A DNA stretch of 64,000 nucleotides, taken from Nocardioides coralli (GTDB lineage: Bacteria > Actinomycetota > Actinomycetes > Propionibacteriales > Nocardioidaceae). The stretch's first letter is position 1; every line of letters starts with the position of its first letter. Position numbers and translations under genes: made by a program. Below the pieces are notes generated by a model that was not told where the DNA came from, did no database searches, and saw nothing but the letters and a program-made list of their open reading frames with translations. The DNA lies in the NCBI RefSeq assembly GCF_019880385.1, contig NZ_CP082273.1, positions 62,001-126,000 on the forward strand, in the 5' to 3' direction. Below, one piece after another: positions 20,204 to 29,430 of the stretch.

Positions 20204-21612
20204 GGACACCCAGGAAGCGGCTCGGTGCCGTCGCCCTCGCTGCGACCCTGGCGCTCACTGCCGCAGGCTGCGGACAGAAGGCCGGCGTCGAGCAGATGTA
20301 CCCGGCCGGGGTCGCCGTCGCGCCCGACGGCACCGTCGTCGGCGGGGTGGACGCCCAGGGCAACCCGATCGGGGCGGGGGCTGCCGCGGGAGGCGGTGCC
20401 GGTGCCGGTGGGGCAGCCGGCGGGGCGTCGGCCGGCGGCGGCACGGGTGGCGTTGCCGGATCCGGCGGCGACGCCAGCGTGCCCACCGAGGGGGCGCCCG
20501 CCGGTGGTGGCGACACCACCGGGATCACCGCGGACACCATCCGGATCGGCGTCCACGCACCCGTGACCGGAGCGGCTGCCATCCCACAGCAGTCCTTCCA
20601 GCGCGCGGTCGGCGTGTACTTCGACATGGTCAACCGCAACGGGGGCTTCCACGGCCGCAAGGTCCAGGTCGTCTTCGAGGACGACCAGTTCCGGCCCGAC
20701 GTCGCGCGGGCCAAGTGCAAGGAGATGGCCGAGCAGCAGAAGGTCTTCATGCTGATCGGCGGCGCCGGCTCGGACCAGATCGACGCGTGTGCCCGGTACG
20801 CCGCGAGCGTCGGCGTGCCCTACGTCTCGGCCGGCGTCCACGAGACCCGGCCCGGCCAGGCCGCGCTCGGCAGCCTGCCGACGTACTTCGCGGTGTCGCT
20901 GACCTACGAGCAGCAGGTGCCGCTCCTGGCCCGCCTCTACGCCAAGCAGTTCCGGGGCCAGCCCGTCGCCGTGCTGACCGCCGACAACGACTCGCTCAAC
21001 GGCTACCACGCCGCGGCGGTCGGCGCCGTCCGCAAGGCGGCCGGCGGCAGCTTCGAGTACGAGGAGCGGGTTCCGAAGAACACCCAGGGGGAGGCCGTCA
21101 GCATCGGCACCCGGATCTGCAACAGCGGCGCCAAGGCCGTGGTCTGGAACGCCAGCCCCAGCACGCTGCTCAACGTCGTCAAGGCGATGCCCTGCACCAC
21201 GACCTTCGTCGGCCCCGGTCTCACCAACGGCCTCAACGTGGTCGCCGAGGTGGGCTGCCCGAACATCGACGGAGCGATGTTCTACTCGACGTTCCCCGGC
21301 ATGGACGTGATGCGCCAGAACGCCACGTTCGTCCGCGCCTACCAGCAGAAGAACGGTGGAGCGCAACCCGACGACATCGGGGCGGCGATCTATGCGATCG
21401 AGAGCGCGGTCGGCTCGATCCTGCAGGCCGCCGGGAAGAACCTGTCGCGCGAGGGCTTCATGTCGACGATCGGCCAGAAGAAGAGCTTCCAGCCGGGCGT
21501 GCTGCCCCCGATGAACTTCACCAGCCGGCTCGGCGGCACCGCCATGCACCTGCTCCAGGCCGACTGCGGCCGGCGGCAGTACGTCACGGTCCGGCAGAAC
21601 GAGCGGCCCTGA
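20200..21612 (+). CDS. ABC transporter substrate-binding lipoprotein, branched-chain amino acid (Liv) type
   Basis: 470 aa. Signal peptide with lipobox LTAAGC (Cys near residue 24), then a long Gly/Ala-rich linker (about 55-105), then a type I periplasmic binding domain starting [19 protein letters not shown] and continuing [14 protein letters not shown]. The linker is unusually long and probably spans a thick wall layer. The start GTG overlaps the preceding stop. The ligand could be branched-chain amino acids, amides or another small molecule. Confidence 0.9.
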
Positions 21613-21616
21613 CCCG

Positions 21617-22525
21617 ATGAGCGAGCTGCTCCAGGAGCTGGCGATCGCCCTCACCGCGGGGGTGCTGCGCGGCAGCGTCTACGCGTTGGTGGCGCTGGGC
21701 ATCGTGCTGGTCTACCGCGCGTCCGGGGTCTTCAACTTCGCGCAGGCGGAGTTCGGGACGACCGCGCTGTTCGCGACGTACACCGCCATCGAGCTGTGGG
21801 GCTGGGGCTACCCGTCCGGCTTCGCCTTCGGGATGGCGGTCGGCATCGCGATGGGGCTGCTGACGGAGCGGCTGGTGATCCACCCGTTGCGCAACGCCTC
21901 CCGGGTCACGCTGCTGGTGGGCACGGCGGGGGTCGCGCTGGCGGCGATCGGGCTGCAGTTCTGGCTCTACAACGAGACGCTGATCATGACGGTCCGCAAG
22001 ATCCACGACGGCTTCTACGTCACGCCGTGGGGGGCACCGGTCACCGTGCAGTCGGTGATCACGGCGGGTGTGCTCGCGGTGGTCGCCGTCGCCCTGGCGC
22101 TCTTCTTCCGCTCGCCCTCGGGCCTGGCGATCCAGGCGGCCCAGCAGGAGCCGGTCGCCTCCGAGCTCATCGGGGTCAGCGTGCGGCGGGTGTCGATGCT
22201 GACGTGGGGCATCGCGGCGGCGCTCGGCGCGCTGGCCGGCATCCTCACCGGCCCGATGACCACCTTCACGGCCGCCTTCCTCAGCTTCGGCGCGTACGCC
22301 GCCCTGCTGCCGGGCTTCATGGCGGCGGTGCTGGCGGGGATGCGCAGCATGCCGGGGGCCGTCGCCGGTGGCCTGGTGGTGGGCTGCGTGGAGCAGCTGG
22401 GCACCCTCAGCGTGCTCGGTGAGGCCGTGCCCGGGGCCGGGGCGGCCATCCTGTTCGTCTTCCTGCTGGGTGTGCTGCTCGTCCGCCCGCACGGGATCTT
22501 CGTCGGCCGGGCGGTCGCGGCATGA
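21617..22525 (+). CDS. livH: Branched-chain amino acid type ABC permease (LivH)
   Basis: 302 aa polytopic permease. The LivH opening GVLRGSVYALVALGIVLVYRASGVFNFAQAEFG is split around the canonical LivH N-terminal helices. The EAA-like loop AIQAAQQEPVASELIGVSVRRV and C-terminal helices follow. Starts 4 nt after the binding protein and overlaps the LivM gene by ATGA. Confidence 0.93.
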   Translation: MSELLQELAIALTAGVLRGSVYALVALGIVLVYRASGVFNFAQAEFGTTALFATYTAIELWGWGYPSGFAFGMAVGIAMGLLTERLVIHPLRNASRVTLLVGTAGVALAAIGLQFWLYNETLIMTVRKIHDGFYVTPWGAPVTVQSVITAGVLAVVAVALALFFRSPSGLAIQAAQQEPVASELIGVSVRRVSMLTWGIAAALGALAGILTGPMTTFTAAFLSFGAYAALLPGFMAAVLAGMRSMPGAVAGGLVVGCVEQLGTLSVLGEAVPGAGAAILFVFLLGVLLVRPHGIFVGRAVAA

Positions 22526-23742
22526 GCACCCTCGAGCGGCCGCCGGCGAGCGACGACGCGACGACGGTGATCGAGCCGGTCGAGCCGATGACCGAGGAGC
22601 TGCCGGCGGTCGACGACGAACCCGCGGTCGAGGAGGGGGCGCACCGTGCGTTCCGTCCCGGCCCGGCCGGCCGGGCCGCCCGAGGGCTGGTGTGGGCGCT
22701 GCTGTTGTGGTTCGTGCTGGCCTTCCCGGCGGGCGTGCTCTCGCCGTTCGAGCTGGGCGTGGCCGACGTCGGTGCGGCCACGGAAGCGGTGATCTTCGCG
22801 ATCATCGCGCTCTCGCTCAACATCCTGCTCGGGTACGCCGGGCAGATCTCCCTGGGCCACCAGGCCTTCGTGGGGCTGGGGGCCTTCACCTCGGCGTACG
22901 TCGTGGTCGACCTGCAGCTCAGCTTCTGGTTCGCCCTCGCGGTCGCTGCCGGCATGGGCGCGCTGCAGGCAGGGCTGCTGGGGGCCGTGTCACTGCGGCT
23001 CACCGGCCTCTACTTCGCCCTGGTCACGCTGGCCTACGGCAAGTTCGCCGAGGAGACGCTGCTCGGGATCACCGCGCTCACCGGCGGCGAGGGCGGCAAG
23101 GAGGCGCCGCGCCCCACCGGGTTCCACGGCGAGGTGAGCTACTACTTCCTGTGCCTCGGCTTCCTGGCCGTGGTGCTCTTCCTCGACTGGCGGCTCACCC
23201 GCAGCAAGGCGGGGCGGGCGCTCCAGGCCCTCCGGGAGAACCCGCGGGTCGCCTCCTCCTACGGCATCGACGTCAACGCCTACATCCTGCTGGCCTTCGC
23301 CACGTCGGGCCTGTTCGCCGGCATCGCCGGGGCGCTGCTCGCCCACCACGAGGAGGTCATCGTCGGCAGCAAGTTCGACTTCCGGCTGGCCCTGCTCTTC
23401 GTGCTCATGACCGTGGTCGGCGGGCTCCGCAGCCGGTCCGGCGTCGTGATCGGGGCGGCGTTCTTCGCCCTGCTCGGCAGCGGCAAGCTGCTGGACCTGC
23501 TCGACCAGCCGCTCGGCCTGGTCGGGTTCAGCCTCACCGGCTTCATCGAGGGCACCATCGGGCTGCCGCAGGAGTTCGTCGCGCTCGTGGTCGGGCCGAT
23601 CCTGCTGCTGCTCACGATCACCCTCTATCCCGGCGGCATCGGCCAGCAGATCGCCCCGGTCCGCGAGTGGCTGCTCGGGCGGCGGTTCGACCCCCACGCG
23701 GGGAAGGTCGAGGAGGTCGAGGTGAGCGATGTCCGTGCTTGA
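22522..23742 (+). CDS. livM: Branched-chain amino acid type ABC permease (LivM)
   Basis: 406 aa. An acidic cytoplasmic N-terminal tail of about 50 residues precedes the LivM core with SLNILLGYAGQISLGHQAFVG, the LivM signature, and the coupling-loop segment RALQALRENPRVASSYGIDV. About eight to ten membrane segments. Its end overlaps the ATP-binding gene livG by 14 nt. Confidence 0.93.
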   Translation: MSTLERPPASDDATTVIEPVEPMTEELPAVDDEPAVEEGAHRAFRPGPAGRAARGLVWALLLWFVLAFPAGVLSPFELGVADVGAATEAVIFAIIALSLNILLGYAGQISLGHQAFVGLGAFTSAYVVVDLQLSFWFALAVAAGMGALQAGLLGAVSLRLTGLYFALVTLAYGKFAEETLLGITALTGGEGGKEAPRPTGFHGEVSYYFLCLGFLAVVLFLDWRLTRSKAGRALQALRENPRVASSYGIDVNAYILLAFATSGLFAGIAGALLAHHEEVIVGSKFDFRLALLFVLMTVVGGLRSRSGVVIGAAFFALLGSGKLLDLLDQPLGLVGFSLTGFIEGTIGLPQEFVALVVGPILLLLTITLYPGGIGQQIAPVREWLLGRRFDPHAGKVEEVEVSDVRA

Positions 23743-24532
23743 GATCGACGACCTGTCCATCCACTTCGGTGGCATCAAGGCGCTGCAACACGTGCGGATG
23801 CGCGCCGGCGAGTGGGAGATCGTCGGGATCATCGGCCCCAACGGCGCCGGGAAGACCACGCTCTTCAACTGCATCACCGGGTTCTACGAGCCGACTGTGG
23901 GCAGCATCCGCTACCGCGGGCAGGAGATCTCCCGGTTGCCGGTGCACCGGCGCACGGCGCTGGGGATCGGTCGCACGTTCCAGAACGTCGGCCTGGTCAA
24001 GAACGCCACGGTCCTCGAGAACCTGTTGACCGCCCAGCACCTCGAGGTCGACTACGGCGCCCTCGGCGGCATGCTCGGGCTGCCGGCCACGTTCGCCGAG
24101 GAGCGCCGGCTCTCCGACCGCGGTCACCAGATCCTGGAGCTGATGGACCTGCGGGCGGTCACCGATGCCCGGGTGGCCGACCTGCCCTACGGTGTGCTCA
24201 AGCGGGTCGAGATCGCGGCGGTGCTCGCCACCGACCCCGACCTGCTCCTCCTCGACGAGCCCGGCTCGGGCATGGGTCCGGAGGAGGCGCACGTCCTCGG
24301 CGACACGCTGCTGGAGATGCGGCGTGAGTTCGGGTTGACGATCGTGATGATCGACCACCACGTGCCACTGGTGACCCGCGTGTCCGACTACGTCTACTGC
24401 CTCAACTTCGGCGAGGTGCTCGCCGAGGGGTCCCCGCAGGCCGTGCGGAGCCATCCGGAGGTCGTCCGCGCCTACCTCGGCGACGACGCTGACGTGCCCA
24501 CCGACCACCACCCGACCGAGGAGCTGGTCTGA
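23729..24532 (+). CDS. livG: Liv-type ABC transporter ATP-binding protein (LivG)
   Basis: 267 aa. Walker A is GPNGAGKTTL (about 36-45), the LivG-type insert FQNVGLVKNATVLENLL follows, and Walker B is LLLLDEPGSGM. The signature motif is degenerate: YGVLKRVEIAAVLATDP in place of the usual LSGGQ-R pattern, as often seen in LivG proteins. Cytoplasmic motor subunit of the transporter in this operon. Confidence 0.92.
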   Translation: MSVLEIDDLSIHFGGIKALQHVRMRAGEWEIVGIIGPNGAGKTTLFNCITGFYEPTVGSIRYRGQEISRLPVHRRTALGIGRTFQNVGLVKNATVLENLLTAQHLEVDYGALGGMLGLPATFAEERRLSDRGHQILELMDLRAVTDARVADLPYGVLKRVEIAAVLATDPDLLLLDEPGSGMGPEEAHVLGDTLLEMRREFGLTIVMIDHHVPLVTRVSDYVYCLNFGEVLAEGSPQAVRSHPEVVRAYLGDDADVPTDHHPTEELV

Positions 24533-25240
24533 GTGGCGATCCTCCAGATCCAGGACCTCGTCGTGGGCTACGGCCGGTTCCCGGTCCTCCACGGCATCGA
24601 CGTCGCGGTCGAGGAGGGTGAGGTGTGTGTGCTGCTCGGCCTCAACGGGGCCGGCAAGACCACCACCGTCACCAGCGTGGCCGGGCTGCTCCGCCCGACA
24701 TCGGGCCGCATCGTCTTCGACGGGAAGCCGCTCGGCCGGTCCTCACCCTCGGCCCGCGTCAAGGCCGGCATCTCGCTGTGCCCCGAGGGCCGCCGGGTGT
24801 TCCCCCGGCTCACGGTGGCGCAGAACCTCAGGCTCGGTGCCTGGAGCCGACGACGCAGCCACCGTGCCGTGCGCGCGCAGCTGCGGCTCGTGCTCGACCA
24901 CTTCCCGCGCCTGGAGGAGCGCGAGGACCAGCTCGCCGGCACCCTCTCGGGTGGCGAGCAGCAGATGCTGGCGGTCGGGCGGGCGCTGATGTCCCGCCCC
25001 CGGTTGCTGATGATCGACGAGGCCTCCCTCGGGCTCAGCCCCACGCTGGCCCGCACGGTCTGGGAGGCCACCTCCCGGATCGCCCGGGAGGGCACCACCG
25101 TGCTGATGGTGGAGCAGAATGCCGGCGCGCTGCCGTTCGCGGACCGCGCGCTGATCATGGAGAAGGGCACCATCTCCCGCGTCGCGGTGGGCGACGAGGT
25201 GCAGCAGGTGAACCTCAGGGAGGCCTACCTCGGTGTGTGA
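24533..25240 (+). CDS. livF: Liv-type ABC transporter ATP-binding protein (LivF)
   Basis: 235 aa. Walker A is GLNGAGKTTT, the signature is LSGGEQQMLAVGRALM, and Walker B is LLMIDEASLGLSP. GTG starts immediately after the LivG TGA. It pairs with LivG as the second ATPase. Confidence 0.93.
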   Translation: MAILQIQDLVVGYGRFPVLHGIDVAVEEGEVCVLLGLNGAGKTTTVTSVAGLLRPTSGRIVFDGKPLGRSSPSARVKAGISLCPEGRRVFPRLTVAQNLRLGAWSRRRSHRAVRAQLRLVLDHFPRLEEREDQLAGTLSGGEQQMLAVGRALMSRPRLLMIDEASLGLSPTLARTVWEATSRIAREGTTVLMVEQNAGALPFADRALIMEKGTISRVAVGDEVQQVNLREAYLGV

Positions 25241-25264
25241 GGTGGGACGGACAGGAGAAGGACG

Positions 25265-25774
25265 ATGAGCACCAACAACACCACGGGCCCGACCGGCCGG
25301 TTCAGCAACTTCGGCAAGCTGGGAGGCCAGCTCGGCGTCCTGCTGTGCGTGATCGGTTTCGTCGCGCTCTTCCTCGGCTGGAACGGCGCCGCCAGCAAGA
25401 ACGTGATCATGGCCCAGTTCCCGTTCCTGATCTCGGGCGGCATGGCGGGGCTCGCGATCGTGGTCATCGGCGGCGCCATGCTGGTCGTGCAGAACGCGCG
25501 TGAGGACCGGGCCCGGCTCGAGGCGAAGCTGGACCGGCTGATCACGGCGGTCGAGCACAGCGGCGGCGGTGGTCAGGCCGCGCGGCGGCCGGCCTCGGTC
25601 GCCGACGGGTCCATGGTCCTCGCCGGGCCCACGTCCTACCACCGCCTCGAGTGCTCCCTGCCCGCCGCACGCGACGAGGCCCACCTGCTCGGCCTCGACG
25701 ACGCGCTCGCGCGGGGCATCGAGCCCTGCCGCGTCTGCCGGCCGCCGGCGATGGCGCCGCCGGCCTACGCGTGA
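25265..25774 (+). CDS. Two-helix membrane protein with C-terminal Cys-rich (Ada-like) metal site
   Basis: 169 aa. Two membrane helices (VLLCVIGFVALFLGW and GGMAGLAIVVIGGAMLVV) are followed by a short coiled segment (AREDRARLEAKLDRLITAV). The cytoplasmic C terminus carries YHRLECSLPA and, about 30 residues later, CRVCRPP, a three-cysteine arrangement with His typical of small metal-binding YHxxxC...CxxC domains. Shine-Dalgarno AGGAG is 7 nt upstream of the ATG. Its stop overlaps the M15-peptidase start (GTGA). Function unknown; probably an accessory of the Liv transporter cassette. Confidence 0.78.
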   Translation: MSTNNTTGPTGRFSNFGKLGGQLGVLLCVIGFVALFLGWNGAASKNVIMAQFPFLISGGMAGLAIVVIGGAMLVVQNAREDRARLEAKLDRLITAVEHSGGGGQAARRPASVADGSMVLAGPTSYHRLECSLPAARDEAHLLGLDDALARGIEPCRVCRPPAMAPPAYA

Positions 25775-26973
25775 CGTTGCGCCGCCGGCTGGCGTCGGTC
25801 GACCCGGCCCCCGCGCTCGGCTGGGCGGCGCTCGCCCTCGTGGTCGGTGTGATGCTGACGGTGACGGCGCTCGGGGCCCGGGGTGGTACCGACCCGACGC
25901 CGGGCGCCGTGGCCAGTGCCCGCGACTCCTACGCCGTCGCCGGTCCGGGCCGGTTGCGGGCGCCGGTGCACGAGCCCGCCCTGCTCGTGGTGGCGCGCCG
26001 CGACGCGGTGCCCCGCCTCGCGCGGTCGGTGCGTCGCACGAGCGGGGTCGCGACTGTCGAACCCGTCGGCCTGGCCTCCCTGCAGCTGATGGGACGTACC
26101 GTCACGGCGGCGGCGGTCCGCCCGGCGTCGTACCGTCGGCTGGCGCCGGCCGGCACCGCCACGGCACAGGAGATCTGGGACGCTGTGGCCAGGGGGGACG
26201 CCGCCGTGGCCCATGGCATGGCCGAGGGCCTCGGGCTGGACCTGGGCGGCACGGTGCAGACCGGGACCGGCGGGTCACTGCGCCTCGGTGCCTTCGCCTC
26301 GACGGTCCCGGGGATCGACCTGGTGGTGAACCGTCCCCGTGGCCGGCAGCTGGGCCTGCCGCGCGCCAACGCCGTCGTCGCGACGTTGCGGCCGGACGCG
26401 GATGCCGCAGCAGCGCTCCGCGACGTACGGCGCCGGCTCGGTCGTGGGACGAGCGTGACCGACGTGACCGGCGACCCGAGCGACGGGCTCCTCGCGGCCA
26501 CGCTGGTCGGCGGCGGGGTCGCGGACGCGGTGGGATCGTTCTCCTACCGGTGGTTCGCCGACGGCACCGTGGCGCCGGACCCTGCCTGGGTCCGCGCGCA
26601 CCTCGTCACCGGTGAGGTGCCCATCCTCGGGACCGTCACCTGCCACCGCGTCATGCTGCCCCAGCTGCGCGGAGCCCTTGCAGAGCTCCAGGTGCGCGGT
26701 TTGGCGAGGACCATCGACCCGGCGGACTTCGGCGGCTGCTACGCGCCGCGCTTCATCGAGCGCGACCCGTCCCGGGGGCTGTCGCTGCACACCTGGGGGA
26801 TCGCGGTCGACCTCAACGTCTCGGGCAACCAGGTCGGCACCGTCGGCACCATCGACCCGCGCGTGGTGGAGGTGTTCGACCGCTGGGGCTTCGCTTGGGG
26901 CGGCCGCTGGCGGGTGCCCGACCCGATGCACTTCGAGCTCGCCCGGCTCGTCTCGACGCCTGCCGGCCCCTGA
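25771..26973 (+). CDS. Membrane-anchored D-alanyl-D-alanine carboxypeptidase-like protein (peptidase M15, VanY type)
   Basis: 400 aa. One N-terminal membrane anchor (WAALALVVGVMLTVTALG, about 16-33). The middle 200 residues have no recognised family. The last 80 residues carry the M15 zinc signature SLHTWGIAVDLN (SxHxxGxAxD) and PDPMHFELA, the third zinc ligand. The predicted active site therefore faces the outside, trimming peptidoglycan stem peptides. It overlaps the preceding gene by 4 nt and appears to end the operon that begins with the secreted beta-domain protein at 19100. Confidence 0.82.
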   Translation: MTLRRRLASVDPAPALGWAALALVVGVMLTVTALGARGGTDPTPGAVASARDSYAVAGPGRLRAPVHEPALLVVARRDAVPRLARSVRRTSGVATVEPVGLASLQLMGRTVTAAAVRPASYRRLAPAGTATAQEIWDAVARGDAAVAHGMAEGLGLDLGGTVQTGTGGSLRLGAFASTVPGIDLVVNRPRGRQLGLPRANAVVATLRPDADAAAALRDVRRRLGRGTSVTDVTGDPSDGLLAATLVGGGVADAVGSFSYRWFADGTVAPDPAWVRAHLVTGEVPILGTVTCHRVMLPQLRGALAELQVRGLARTIDPADFGGCYAPRFIERDPSRGLSLHTWGIAVDLNVSGNQVGTVGTIDPRVVEVFDRWGFAWGGRWRVPDPMHFELARLVSTPAGP

Positions 26974-27024
26974 GGCCGGGGCCGGTCCCGGCCGGCGTTG
27001 CGCACCGGGTGGTTGGCTGGGGCC

Positions 27025-27915
27025 ATGCGCATCCTCTTCACCGGCGGCAGCGGCAAGGCCGGGCGGCACGTGGCGCCCTACCTCGCCGGGCTCGGCCACC
27101 AGGTCACCAACGCCGACCTCGTCCCCCTGGGCCACCCGGCCGTGACCGACCTCCGGGTCGACCTCACCGACGCCGGCGAGACCTGGTCGGCGCTGGCGGG
27201 GCTGGCGACGATGGACGAGCTCGACCTGCCCGAGAAGCCGTCCTACGACGCGGTCGTCCACTTCGCCGCCGTGCCGCGCATCCTGCTCGCACCCGACACG
27301 ACGACCTACGCCACCAACGTGCTGAGCACCTACCACGTGCTCGAGGCCGCGACCCGGCTCGGGGTGCGCAAGGTCGTCTTCGCCTCCTCCGAGACCACCT
27401 ACGGGATCTGCTTCGCCCAGGGCGAGCGGCGGCCCGACTACGTGCCCGTCGACGAGGAGCACCCGACGGTCCCCGAGGACTCCTACGCGATGTCGAAGGT
27501 GGCGGGGGAGGTCACGGCCAGGTCCTTCCAGGCCCGCTCCGGCCTCGACGTCTACGGGCTGCGCATCAACAACGTCATCGAGCCCCACGAGTACGCCGAG
27601 CTCTTCCCGGCCTACCTGGCCGACCCGGCCCTGCGCCGGCGCAACCTCTTCGCCTACATCGACGTGCGGGACCTCGGCCGGATGGTGGAGCGCTGCCTCG
27701 CGGTCGACGGGCTGGGGTACGAGGTGTTCAACGTCGCCAACGCCGACCTGTCGGTCGCGGTGACGGCGCAGGAGGTCCGCGAGCGCTTCTACGAGGGCGT
27801 GGAGCAGCGCCGGGAGATGGGGCGCGACGAGACCTTCTACGCCGTCGACAAGGCACGCGAGTTGCTCGGATGGACTCCCGAGCACTCGTGGCGCGAGGTG
27901 CTGTCCGCGGGATGA
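27025..27915 (+). CDS. NAD-dependent epimerase/dehydratase (extended SDR)
   Basis: 296 aa. The nucleotide motif is FTGGSGKAGRHV (TGxxGxxG variant) at residues 5-14. SSETTYG followed by YAMSKVAGE gives the Ser and the YxxxK catalytic residues. The C terminus is LGWTPEHSWREVL, typical of sugar-nucleotide epimerases. The ATG at 27025 is chosen because the conserved MRILFTGG begins there. The substrate, probably a UDP-sugar or an aldonate, is undetermined. Confidence 0.88.
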   Translation: MRILFTGGSGKAGRHVAPYLAGLGHQVTNADLVPLGHPAVTDLRVDLTDAGETWSALAGLATMDELDLPEKPSYDAVVHFAAVPRILLAPDTTTYATNVLSTYHVLEAATRLGVRKVVFASSETTYGICFAQGERRPDYVPVDEEHPTVPEDSYAMSKVAGEVTARSFQARSGLDVYGLRINNVIEPHEYAELFPAYLADPALRRRNLFAYIDVRDLGRMVERCLAVDGLGYEVFNVANADLSVAVTAQEVRERFYEGVEQRREMGRDETFYAVDKARELLGWTPEHSWREVLSAG

Positions 27916-27940
27916 CCCCGGGGGGTCCGGGCGGCCCGGG

Positions 27941-28606
27941 TCAGAGCGCCAGCAGGCCCTCCACGACCTCGACGAGGTCGTCACCGTGGACGTCCGCAGG
28001 GAGGAACACGTCGCCCGGCTCGCCCTCCAGGCGTGAGCACCACCCGGCCAGGGCGCCGGCCCGCTTGGCGCCGTGGCAGTCCCACGCGTGCACCGCGACG
28101 AGCGCCATCCGCTCGATCGGGCTCGCGAGGGCCGCGGCGGTGTGGTGGTAGACCGCCGGGGCGGGCTTCCACACCCCCACGACGTCGCAGGTCACGACGT
28201 GGTCGACGTAGGCGCCCAGGCCGGCCCCGTCCAGGAAGGAACGGGTGTAGGCGGGATCGCCGACGGTCAGGCAGCCGATGGTCACGCCGGCCTCCGAGAG
28301 ACGTTCCAGCGCCGGTGCCGCGTCGGTGAACGCGGGGACGTTGCCGAACCCCTCCACGACATGGGCGACGGCCTCGTCCGTCATCGACTGGCGTGTCTCC
28401 GTACGCAGCGCCTGACGCGCGGTCGCGGTGAAGTCGGCGACGTCGCCGGCGAGCGTCAGGGCCATGGCGTCGCGCTGGAAGCGCATGAAGAACGGCCCGA
28501 GCACCTGAGCCGGTTGTCCGACCTCCTCGAGCCGGGCCTCGAGGGGCTCGAGGTCGAGCAGGGTCTCCAGGACGTCGAAGGCCACGGCCTCGACACGTCC
28601 GGTCAC
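27941..28606 (-). CDS. HAD-superfamily hydrolase, haloacid dehalogenase type II-like
   Basis: 221 aa. Nucleophile motif FDVLETLLD (Asp near residue 9), then the long cap domain, TVGDP in motif II position, KPAPAVYHH (motif III Lys), and ALVAVHAWDCHGAKRAG (acidic motif IV). GTG 28606 is favoured because GGAGGGAG lies 9 nt upstream. The nucleophile loop DxxxT keeps Asp and Thr. Whether it dehalogenates or hydrolyses phosphate cannot be told from sequence. Confidence 0.82.
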   Translation of the reverse strand: MTGRVEAVAFDVLETLLDLEPLEARLEEVGQPAQVLGPFFMRFQRDAMALTLAGDVADFTATARQALRTETRQSMTDEAVAHVVEGFGNVPAFTDAAPALERLSEAGVTIGCLTVGDPAYTRSFLDGAGLGAYVDHVVTCDVVGVWKPAPAVYHHTAAALASPIERMALVAVHAWDCHGAKRAGALAGWCSRLEGEPGDVFLPADVHGDDLVEVVEGLLAL

Positions 28607-28746
28607 GGTGAACCACTCCCTCCATCGTGGGTGTCCTCGCCCCAGCATCACCCGTGGCGGGTCCGCAGGACCACCCATGCGGGGCCGCGACGAGGTGGGT
28701 GATCCGGGGGAAGCGGCGGCGCCGGAGCGCGACCTAGCGTCGAGGC

Positions 28747-29430
28747 ATGGCCAGCGTCGCCGTCCTCGCGGGGATCACCTCGACGGTGATCTTCGCGGCG
28801 GCCGCACTGCCGATGCTCCGCAAGGCCCGCGCGACCCGCGACCTGGACTCCTACAGCCCGGGCAACATCGGGCTGGCCAACGTCGGCAACGCCGTGCACT
28901 CGGTCTACGTCCTCCACCTGCCACCAGGTCCGATCTGGGTCCTGCACGGCTTCTACGTCGTCTCCTCGGCGCTGATGCTGGTCTGGTACGTCCGGTACGC
29001 CGTCCGGGGGAGGGGCCGGCACGACCGGCACCGCGGCGCCGACCGCGCGGGGACGCGCGAAGGGACCGGGGCGCTGACGCGCCGGGTCGGCTCAGCGCCG
29101 TTCGTTGCCGCGGCGGTAGTTGCCCGTCGCGCGGGCGAGGAGCTGCTGCGCGCGATCCGGGTCGGCCTCGGCCAGCTGGGCGGCGAGCCTCGCCGCCGCC
29201 CTCCCGCCGACGGTCGCGACCGGCCGCCCACCCCGCGACACCAGGACCGCGCCCGCCTTGGTGACCTGCCACGCGAAGGGGTCGGCGGCCAGGGCGTCGT
29301 CACCGGTGGGTCGCGGGCTCACCCGGGGCAGCGTAGGGGCACTCCCGTCGCTGCTTCCGGGGGCTCGAACCATGTAACGCGCAGTTACCCGCACTCCCGC
29401 GCTGCTGGAACGGCGCACCAGCGCCGGTAA
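28747..29430 (+). CDS. SemiSWEET-like three-helix membrane protein with doubtful C-terminal extension
   Basis: The first ~88 residues form three membrane helices (VLAGITSTVIFAAAALPML; GLANVGNAVHSVYVLHL; VLHGFYVVSSALMLVWYV), the size and layout of SemiSWEET or PQ-loop-type transporters. Start ATG 28747 has TAGCGT 6 nt upstream (leaderless). After RYAVRGRGR the frame stays open for another 135 low-complexity, Arg-rich residues that run antisense over a conserved small gene (29092-29322). The real protein probably ends near 29077, where a TGA lies in another frame, so an indel or a natural loss of the stop is suspected. Residues beyond ~90 should not be trusted. Confidence 0.6.
   Translation: MASVAVLAGITSTVIFAAAALPMLRKARATRDLDSYSPGNIGLANVGNAVHSVYVLHLPPGPIWVLHGFYVVSSALMLVWYVRYAVRGRGRHDRHRGADRAGTREGTGALTRRVGSAPFVAAAVVARRAGEELLRAIRVGLGQLGGEPRRRPPADGRDRPPTPRHQDRARLGDLPREGVGGQGVVTGGSRAHPGQRRGTPVAASGGSNHVTRSYPHSRAAGTAHQRR
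29092..29322 (-). CDS. Small conserved actinobacterial protein
   Basis: 76 aa from GTG 29322. The sequence has a strand-rich middle (WQVTKAGAVLVSRGGRPVATVGG) and a helical end (AARLAAQLAEADPDRAQQLLARATGNYRRGNER). The ending GNYRRGNER is a pattern I recall in short actinobacterial hypothetical proteins. TACGCT lies about 10 nt upstream as a possible -10. The function is unknown. The frame is open further upstream, but the longer version looks non-coding. Confidence 0.65.
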   Translation of the reverse strand: MSPRPTGDDALAADPFAWQVTKAGAVLVSRGGRPVATVGGRAAARLAAQLAEADPDRAQQLLARATGNYRRGNERR

